From: Symbiodinium natans
Taxonomy: Eukaryota; Sar; Dinophyceae; Suessiales; Symbiodiniaceae
Length of the DNA: 64,000 bases
Direction: 5' to 3'
NCBI GenBank assembly: GCA_905221605.1
Contig: CAJNDS010000722.1
Span: forward strand, 1 to 64,000
The translations under genes and the position numbers were made by a program. Positions 58,516 through 64,000 of this stretch are shown here, piece by piece. A model generated the notes under the pieces. That model worked only from the letters and a program-made list of their open reading frames with translations. It did not search any database and was not told the origin of the DNA. The first letter of the stretch is position 1. Every line of letters begins with the position of its first letter.

Positions 58516-59916
58516 ATGTCAACAGAGGAAGATTGCCTTGACAGCGACCCAAGGCAGCTTGAGTACGCCCGTACTCTTGCTCTGCCGCAAGCTCTGTCCT
58601 TGGATTTGTCCCCGGTGGCCTTGACGCTGGTCCTAGGCAATGACCCTCTAATTCCTCTTTGCGGAGGTGGAGAGGACCCTGTGCAAAGACTGACATCGTC
58701 AGTCGCGCAACGCCTTCTTGTGGATCTCTGCAACATCAAGGTTGTTCTTGCCCTGCCATTGCAGAGTGTTCATGGCACTGAAAATGCCGCTGATGCCTTC
58801 CAGGCTTGGCTTAGTTGGAGCATAAGACAAGAAATAAAGATCGGCCAGGTCTCGGGCGGCTTAGACTTTCATTGGCACATGCTTCATTGGTGCCAATTGG
58901 CTATCCAGTCTGTGGCCTGTCTTGCATCAGTTAATTCGCACTGGTTCCGACTTCTCTTGGAAGGTCTGAGGGGAATGCCCTTCTTTGCGATTCCCACGGG
59001 GGAACACGCCGGAGCGTTCTTTGGAGTCACGCCTCTTGACGAATGCACTTACGACGTCCATGCAGTTGGAGACTTCCCACTCGCGAGCCTCCGCTTCCTC
59101 CGACTGCGTTCACCGTTTACAGCTGACTTTGCCAATCAAACTCCTGCAAGGCAGCTCCTGGGCGGGCGACTTGCTCATGAGCATCATTGGCCTGCCCAAA
59201 TGGATTCTCCTCACCCGCAGGCAGAGGGCCACTGTGGCAGTCTATGGCCTCGCACACAGTCCACCTTGCAGCGTCACGTGCCTGCCCCTTGGTCAGTCCG
59301 TGAAGCAGCTTCTCGTTGTAGGGTAAGGTATGCTGGCCTTGTTGCCAATCTCACCCTTGTGCGCGTTACTCAACATCAAGGCTGTATGATTCAAATCGTT
59401 TGGTGCGTTGCCCCCTTTCGACAAGAAGCTCTTGAAGGGGATACTCTCCAACTTACCACTCAACTTTTCCCTGCCTTATGTGCTTTGTGCCCGAACCGCC
59501 TGCAGCCAGATCTCCTTGGGGTCTTCGCTGTTTCGCAACTTAGTCACCTACCTGTCCCTCCGTGCTGTGCCCTGGTAGATTGGCCGGTGGGCACACCGTT
59601 CACTGTATATGCCTACAATGATCTCCTGGCTGTAAGGGCTGCGCATCCACCCGTCACTGTTGGCTGGCCGTCCTGGCACCTGCAGCTCCTCAACCCAAGC
59701 GATTGGAATGACCTACCTTGCCCTGTTTTGGCTTCTTGTAGCTGGCCTGTGTCCCTGTTGATGGTCAAATGCGTGCAAGCGATGAGAGAACGCAGTGGGC
59801 ACCTCGAGTGTCGATCTTTTGTCCTGGCCGACTCACAAGGGGCAGTTGCGAGTCCTGCGTCGGCAGTACTCCGAGCTTTTGCTCCGAATGCAAACATACT
59901 CCTGAAAATGCAGTAG
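58516..59916 (+). CDS. intact copy of the tandem unknown family, 466 aa
   Basis: ATG at 58,516 (MSTEEDCLDS), TAG at 59,914. No recognised domain and no obvious signal peptide or membrane helix. Three blocks are shared with the broken upstream copy: residues ~61-120 (SSVAQRLLVDLCNIKVV to a Trp pair), ~272-325 (YAGLVANLTLVRV, QGCMIQIVWCVAPF) and ~353-465 (LVDWPVGTPF, AAHP, MRERSGHLECRSFVL, SQGAVA, ILLKMQ). Over the last block the two copies align with a single one-residue gap across ~112 positions. Conservation of frame in such diverged copies argues for past selection on the protein. Residues 205-265 are His/Pro/Gln-rich, and an alternative frame (58,985-59,326) is also open there, so a local frame error cannot be excluded. 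Function unknown. Confidence 0.7.
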   Translation: MSTEEDCLDSDPRQLEYARTLALPQALSLDLSPVALTLVLGNDPLIPLCGGGEDPVQRLTSSVAQRLLVDLCNIKVVLALPLQSVHGTENAADAFQAWLSWSIRQEIKIGQVSGGLDFHWHMLHWCQLAIQSVACLASVNSHWFRLLLEGLRGMPFFAIPTGEHAGAFFGVTPLDECTYDVHAVGDFPLASLRFLRLRSPFTADFANQTPARQLLGGRLAHEHHWPAQMDSPHPQAEGHCGSLWPRTQSTLQRHVPAPWSVREAASRCRVRYAGLVANLTLVRVTQHQGCMIQIVWCVAPFRQEALEGDTLQLTTQLFPALCALCPNRLQPDLLGVFAVSQLSHLPVPPCCALVDWPVGTPFTVYAYNDLLAVRAAHPPVTVGWPSWHLQLLNPSDWNDLPCPVLASCSWPVSLLMVKCVQAMRERSGHLECRSFVLADSQGAVASPASAVLRAFAPNANILLKMQ

Positions 59917-60113
59917 GGACCCCGCCCCTTCACTAATGCTTGGCCTTGGAAGCATGAGGGTCTCGTTCTCCAGTTTCACACTGCTTTCGCGGTTTTGCAT
60001 TCTAGGGAATGTGTTGGCGGGACTTTTTCATGGGTGCTGTGCAGTGCTGGCTCAGGTCAACTCTGTAGATCCGAGGTAGTCCACCGCCTTCCCCTCAGGA
60101 AGGCATCACTGAC

Positions 60114-60734
60114 ATGGTTGAGGCATCCAGCCCTCAAATCCATATGGAACGTCTTGCTCCGCTGCTTGTGATTGTCTCGCAGTTGAGCCCTACGTCGGCC
60201 TACTGTAGGCCCGCCTCCAGGCACAGCGATAGACACCTTCACGACTGCCCATTGGATGCATTGCGTTGTATCCTCTTTGATGCGTGCACTGTGTGCTTGA
60301 GCCTGTGGTTAATTATAGAGCCGCGCGAAGGCCTCTCTGAGCCTCCACAAGTGTACCTCTGGCGGCAACAACAGTCGAATTGGGGTTGTTGTTATACTCG
60401 CCTCCCTCACGTCGCTCCTGGAGTCGAGAATTATAGGGTTGCCCTCCCGTCCCTGAGGGAAACCGCGAGAGTGGCTGCTGTTTGTCGGCGCTGGGGAGGT
60501 ATCATCGGGGCTTGGGCATCGCGCAGGCGTTTTGTGACATCGACGTCAACCTTCGCCAGTACACAGCGTGTTGTGCCCGTCGTGCGTGTGAACTGCACCC
60601 ATTTCAAATTGCAGCTTCATGTTACGGAATTGATGGACTTGGGTGTCGCGCGAATGCGAAACAATGCTATACTCTTCCCCTCCTCTAGCCAGGCTAGGAC
60701 CCCAGTCACTGGGCAAGTGGAGGAGGACGGTTGA
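60114..60734 (+). CDS. unknown ORF, 206 aa, frame uncertain
   Basis: ATG at 60,114, stop at 60,732-60,734. The N-terminal half (LAPLLVIVSQLSPTSAYC, CTVCLSLWLIIEPREGL) is hydrophobic and Cys-containing. From about 60,480 another plus-strand frame (60,482-60,688; GLGIAQAFCDIDVNLRQYTA) looks more protein-like than the main frame, which becomes Ser/Thr/Arg-rich. This resembles the frame changes in the neighbouring genes and may mean this gene is also broken. A TGGCTCA heptamer lies about 65 nt upstream of the ATG. No family is recognised. Confidence 0.35.
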   Translation: MVEASSPQIHMERLAPLLVIVSQLSPTSAYCRPASRHSDRHLHDCPLDALRCILFDACTVCLSLWLIIEPREGLSEPPQVYLWRQQQSNWGCCYTRLPHVAPGVENYRVALPSLRETARVAAVCRRWGGIIGAWASRRRFVTSTSTFASTQRVVPVVRVNCTHFKLQLHVTELMDLGVARMRNNAILFPSSSQARTPVTGQVEEDG

Positions 60735-60746
60735 GTTGCTCATGCC

Positions 60747-60771
60747 ACGTGAGTGCGCCCGCACTCACACG
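60747..60771. repeat. 25-bp palindromic repeat, copy 1
   Basis: Contains GTGAGTGCG-CC-CGCACTCAC, a perfect 9-bp inverted repeat with a 2-nt centre. The full 25 bases recur exactly at 60,978-61,002. It lies 12 bp after the stop of the 206-aa ORF. Confidence 0.9.
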
Positions 60772-60977
60772 GCGGTGTAGGAACCTGCATCTCTTCTCAA
60801 GGCAGTAGATCCATTTACGTTCTCTGTACAAGTTTGACGAGCAGTGACCCCTCACCGCAATTTCCGAGCAGGGGCTCGGTGAAGCGGCTCAGGAGCTCCC
60901 GTTCGGGTTGCTCCCTTGCTCCCGAGTATTACCTGCGGAGAATCTTGTGAGGGTGCGGGAGTGATTTGATGTTGGGT

Positions 60978-61002
60978 ACGTGAGTGCGCCCGCACTCACA
61001 CG
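60978..61002. repeat. 25-bp palindromic repeat, copy 2
   Basis: Exact copy of 60,747-60,771 in direct orientation, 231 bp away, between the 206-aa and 227-aa ORFs. It could act as an RNA hairpin, a protein-binding palindrome or a recombination remnant. Confidence 0.9.
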
Positions 61003-61169
61003 CCCTAGTCCCCCGCATGGATTGACAGTTTGTTCCTGTGGCTCATAGCCCTCTCAGCCGCGAACATAAAGGAGTGATGGTATTACCCGCTAACTTGCCC
61101 CCTTGTTCTGTGCCGCCAGGGCTCACAGGAGCAGGCGCCCGCTTGCCCTCCCCGAACTAACTGCCCGGC

Positions 61170-61853
61170 ATGGCTGCTTCGTTGGTCATTGGTGGCAGCC
61201 TTTACACTGCTGTCAATGGAGATGGCGACAGTGACTGGGAAAGATGCTACCCTTACGAACACCCGGAGATCTTTTCCAGCGAGCCCATCCTCGAAGGCCA
61301 CGGCCACACTTGTAGTGCTGGCTGGATATCGCTCACCAAGCTCCTCGTACTGCAAGGAATCCGCGATGCCTCGGCAGCCCAAGGACGTCCTAATCAACGG
61401 ACCCTCGCCATGGTTGCTGCGGCCGAACTCGCGCACTCTGTTGGAGGTCATCGTGCCTGGCTTGCACACCACCTTCGAGATCTTTCGCAGGATTTGAGGA
61501 ACGAGCTTGCCCAGGAGTACGGGGCGTTACTGGCTATGTTCAGACGTCCGCCTGGACCACAGCAGAATGCCCTTTTAGCCTGGGCCAGGCCAATCATTGT
61601 GCATCGCCAGGAAGATTTTCCAATTTACCTCATAAAAGCGCATTTGGAGCAGCATCTTTTGCTTGCATGGCGTTTCACTGCCGATAAAGTCAATTTGCTT
61701 TTGCAAGCGGCTGTCCCCAATGATAATGCCGTCATTCTGGAGTGGGTAGCGTGCTTCCTCGATGAACGTATTGCTACCGACATTCTCGAGCATTTAGATG
61801 ACGAGACCATGCATCTGCTTGAGGACAATCGGCATTCGGATAGTGACATCTAA
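61170..61853 (+). CDS. unknown protein, 227 aa
   Basis: ATG at 61,170 (MAASLVIGGSLYTAVNGDGD), TAA at 61,851. The second half is strongly helical in character (LAQEYGALLAMFRRPPGPQQ; LEQHLLLAWRFTADKVNLLL; LDERIATDILEHLDDETMHL) and ends in an acidic tail (DNRHSDSDI). The first half contains a Cys/His/Gly cluster (EGHGHTCSAGW). There is no recognised domain and no membrane segment. It follows the palindromic repeats and precedes the hydrolase-like ORF by about 300 bp on the same strand. The overlapping frame at 61,189-61,497 is Ser/Thr-rich and less likely. Confidence 0.5.
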   Translation: MAASLVIGGSLYTAVNGDGDSDWERCYPYEHPEIFSSEPILEGHGHTCSAGWISLTKLLVLQGIRDASAAQGRPNQRTLAMVAAAELAHSVGGHRAWLAHHLRDLSQDLRNELAQEYGALLAMFRRPPGPQQNALLAWARPIIVHRQEDFPIYLIKAHLEQHLLLAWRFTADKVNLLLQAAVPNDNAVILEWVACFLDERIATDILEHLDDETMHLLEDNRHSDSDI

Positions 61854-62151
61854 CGCTGACCTTGTGCGAATACGGAACAAACGACGGCCTAGTACATCGG
61901 TCGTTATCCATGGTCATGCGGCATTCCTGTAATGTCATGCTGTTGTCTTGACCGATTTGGAAAGTTGTAACCATTGATCATGTTATACTGCTGATGTAGT
62001 CTCCAACTGAAGGGAGCTGAGTCAGGGGAAGTTGGGAGCAAGCTTGTTGTTGTGTGACATTCTTTGCGCTGGACGGCACGGCTCTCAGGCAAGACTGCCC
62101 AGTCTTCCTCTACCTTGCCCCATCAATTGGGTAGGCTGCCTCTTCTTCGCC

Positions 62152-63021
62152 ATGGCATTGCAAGAGCCCCTTGGCCTGGAGAACCTGCAGCCTCCTCCAT
62201 TGGTCGCCCCTCCGCTCGTAGCTGGGCGTGAAAACACCTGGATTACGGCGAGCCATGGCAGTTCAACCCTCCCCTTTGTTGTATCCCGGCCGAGTGCGGA
62301 TGCAGGGGAAGCCAACTCGATAGTGCTTCTCCTCCCTGGTTGTGGACATTTCTATGTGGAGAATATGCACCCACTGCCTTGGCAAGGGGCCATCGAGTAT
62401 CTGTGGAACAACCTGGCTTTCAAAAAGGCCGTCATTGCCTGCGCATGGCCTGTGGCGGGACAAGCAGGCTCACCGCCTGCCTGGATGCTGCCTGACGGTG
62501 CTGCCTGGACCAAGGCAGTGTATACAATGGAAATTCTACCGCTCCTACTGGCCGTCCAACGTGATGCGAGCCCTCGCATCTCCTTGCCCACATATCTCAT
62601 GGGCCTTGGCTCTGGAGGAACCATCACCTACCAGATTGCAATTTCCGAGGCCCATGCGACCTTCCGGGCTTGTGTTTGCATGGGCCCCATTAGGCTGCCT
62701 TCTTTGCTGCCAGCCCCAACGGGCGGGGAGACACGAATTTTAGTCTATGGCGGACGAAAGGACGTAGAGACCTTTCAGCACCACCTTCGGATGTGCTACT
62801 CGGTGCGGGGCAATCATCGCGTGCCTCCTGTCACAGAAGCCCTTTCCGAAGACTCACACTTTACCGCCTTCAAGGGCTACGGACGCACGCAGTACCCCTG
62901 GGCCCCCGGCCTCACAATCCGCCAGGTGGTTATCGGCAAGGACCCGGAGCATGTGGTGTGGCCTGCATTGCTGAGCGATCCTGATTGGCTGCTGGCGGAC
63001 CATATCGAGCTCCCGGAGTAG
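62152..63021 (+). CDS. probable alpha/beta-hydrolase, 289 aa
   Basis: The chosen ATG at 62,152 gives MALQEPLGLENLQ; the frame is open from 62,032, but the extra N-terminus is weak. Visible features: a strand plus oxyanion-type loop SIVLLLPGCGHFYVEN (about 56-71), a nucleophile-elbow-like strand-turn-helix TYLMGLGSGGTITYQIAI (Ser154), a strand followed by an acid RILVYGGRKDVE (Asp204) and a late His in EHVVWPALLSDP (His267, WP after it). These are in the right order for a Ser-Asp-His triad, and the HVVWP end recalls esterase/polyhydroxybutyrate-depolymerase-like families. The first elbow Gly is replaced by Leu (LGSGG rather than GxSxG), so activity is uncertain. There is no signal peptide. Substrate unknown. 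It is the only ORF of the block after the RNase H gene with a recognisable fold. Confidence 0.6.
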   Translation: MALQEPLGLENLQPPPLVAPPLVAGRENTWITASHGSSTLPFVVSRPSADAGEANSIVLLLPGCGHFYVENMHPLPWQGAIEYLWNNLAFKKAVIACAWPVAGQAGSPPAWMLPDGAAWTKAVYTMEILPLLLAVQRDASPRISLPTYLMGLGSGGTITYQIAISEAHATFRACVCMGPIRLPSLLPAPTGGETRILVYGGRKDVETFQHHLRMCYSVRGNHRVPPVTEALSEDSHFTAFKGYGRTQYPWAPGLTIRQVVIGKDPEHVVWPALLSDPDWLLADHIELPE

Positions 63022-63545
63022 TCGTCGGGGCAGGGTAGAGAGTGCCTTCCTTTTTCCATTTTAATCGATTTATGCGCGCCGGCCCTTGTGTTGCCGCTAC
63101 AAACAGACCAGCAACCGAGGTACGCCTGCATTCTGGTGCTACTACTGTGCACGGACAAAGTAAAGGATGCCATCGTCTCCAGGTCATTGCTTTGTACATG
63201 CAGCACATTGCAGCCACAAGTAACAGCCACCTGCGATGACACGCTGCATCCCTTTTCAGGTTGCGCGTTGGATGTGCCCTGGCTCAAGCTAAGGGTGGCT
63301 GGCTGACTGAACGAGGAACCCATTGTGTAGAGGGTTGTAACGCTCCTGACTGGTTTTTTCTCGCCTTTCTGCTTCTTCTCTCCTGTGTGTTGTGCTTTTT
63401 GTTTGGTCCTCCCTTTCCTTGAGTCCCTCCCTAGTTTTTGTAAGGGCTTTCCAGGGATCTTGGTGTCTGGAGGTTGCCTCGTGGTTCTCCGCTGCCTGTG
63501 GGGTAGTCACATGAGTTTGGCCTGCCATGTTCGGTGAGTGATGCC
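63022..63545 (+). other. intergenic; pyrimidine-rich at ~63,340-63,440
   Basis: No confident gene. TGGCTCAAG (63,280-63,288) equals the last nine bases of the dinoflagellate spliced leader. A T/C-rich tract follows (63,340-63,440), as expected before a splice acceptor, about 100-200 nt before the next ATG. Confidence 0.35.
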
Positions 63546-64000
63546 ATGGAGTCGTATGCCTGTCAACCGTACGCGATCCGGGTTGGAGCGCAAGTGCTCC
63601 AAGTCCACGTTGCCAGGAGAGGGCAACTCACTGCACTTGCCACTTTAGGGACCAGTGATGTCGCAATGACCAGGCAGATGCAAGCCGGCGTCATCCTGCC
63701 TCACGAACTCGATGCTGCCGGTTGGTGCCGATACTTTCCGCCGGAAATACAACCCTTGTTGTGTCTGGACCATTCTGCCTTTTTGAGAAACAGCAACGCC
63801 GTCTGCTTCGCCCGGCAACCCACGGTTCGCTGTTTTCTCCTGCATGCATGGAGGCCAGGCATCGGCATCATGCCGCATAGCAGTGCCCTCATGGGGCGAG
63901 CGGTGTCCACGCACAGTGCTTTGCCTGGTGACGCGATAGACCTTCCCCCTTGGGCGAGTGTTGTCACCGAACAAGGAGCGGGTAGGGAGACAGCCCTGTC
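63546..64000 (+). CDS. unknown ORF running off the right edge
   Basis: From the ATG at 63,546 (MESYACQPYAIRVGAQVLQV) the frame stays open for 151 codons to the end of the window without a stop. Recognisable only as protein-like sequence: HVARRGQLTALATLGTSDVA, LPHELDAAGWCRYFPPEIQP, CFLLHAWRPGIGIMPHSSAL. No domain is assigned and I see no clear similarity to the other ORFs of the block. The strand, spacing and composition match the preceding ORFs, so it likely belongs to the same run of genes. The C-terminus is missing because of the window edge. Confidence 0.5.
   Translation, partial: MESYACQPYAIRVGAQVLQVHVARRGQLTALATLGTSDVAMTRQMQAGVILPHELDAAGWCRYFPPEIQPLLCLDHSAFLRNSNAVCFARQPTVRCFLLHAWRPGIGIMPHSSALMGRAVSTHSALPGDAIDLPPWASVVTEQGAGRETAL

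Noticed and set aside
54341..64000. Calling the coding block an integrated virus
   Set aside because: No capsid, packaging ATPase or other viral hallmark was recognised. RNase H and a polymerase-like motif alone fit a retroelement or other mobile element equally well.

Overview
The window looks like a stretch of large, repeat-rich eukaryotic nuclear DNA, most likely from a dinoflagellate or a close alveolate alga. The evidence is indirect. There are many internal TTTAGGG-type telomere-like tracts, small exons bounded by GT-AG introns, same-strand gene blocks, ankyrin-type exons, and short sequences resembling the 3' end of the dinoflagellate spliced leader upstream of several ORFs. No rRNA, tRNA or CRISPR was recognised. 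The sequence is scaffolded: there is a run of 100 N at 49,222-49,321.

Layout. 0.36-0.83 kb is a degenerate minisatellite. On the minus strand, 1.56-2.14 kb holds three exons of an RNase D/Rrp6-like 3'-5' exonuclease, with introns of 105 and 78 nt. Scattered minus-strand pieces between 4.1 and 12.6 kb read like ankyrin-repeat exons. From 10.5 to 29.0 kb the DNA is dominated by repeats: G/T-rich and telomere-like tracts, two very AT-rich blocks, a 95-bp GC-rich satellite (23.3-24.8 kb), a 42-bp satellite with a ~976-bp higher-order period (24.8-26.8 kb), and a perfect 45-bp inverted pair at 22.0 and 28.5 kb that brackets a 6.5-kb segment. From 29 to 48 kb little is recognisable apart from low-confidence ORFs, telomere-like tracts now in the opposite orientation, minisatellites, a ~680-bp ACT microsatellite and a diverged ~1-kb-offset duplication. 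A ~2.03-kb tandem repeat fills 48.5-54.23 kb.

From 54.3 kb to the right edge the character changes to a dense block of plus-strand, apparently intronless ORFs. It starts with a frameshifted RNase H plus polymerase-like gene. Next come an unknown 193-aa ORF, two tandem paralogues of a protein family I do not recognise (the first broken by two frame changes, the second an intact 466-aa ORF), and two unknown ORFs separated by a repeated palindrome. The block ends with a probable alpha/beta-hydrolase and an ORF that runs off the window.

How the genes may work together is inference. The RNase H/polymerase-like gene suggests that a replicating or retro-type element contributed to the block. Spliced-leader-like remnants near several start codons would fit genes re-inserted from mRNA. 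The tandem paralogues with the shared LVDWPVGT block are the best candidate here for something undescribed.
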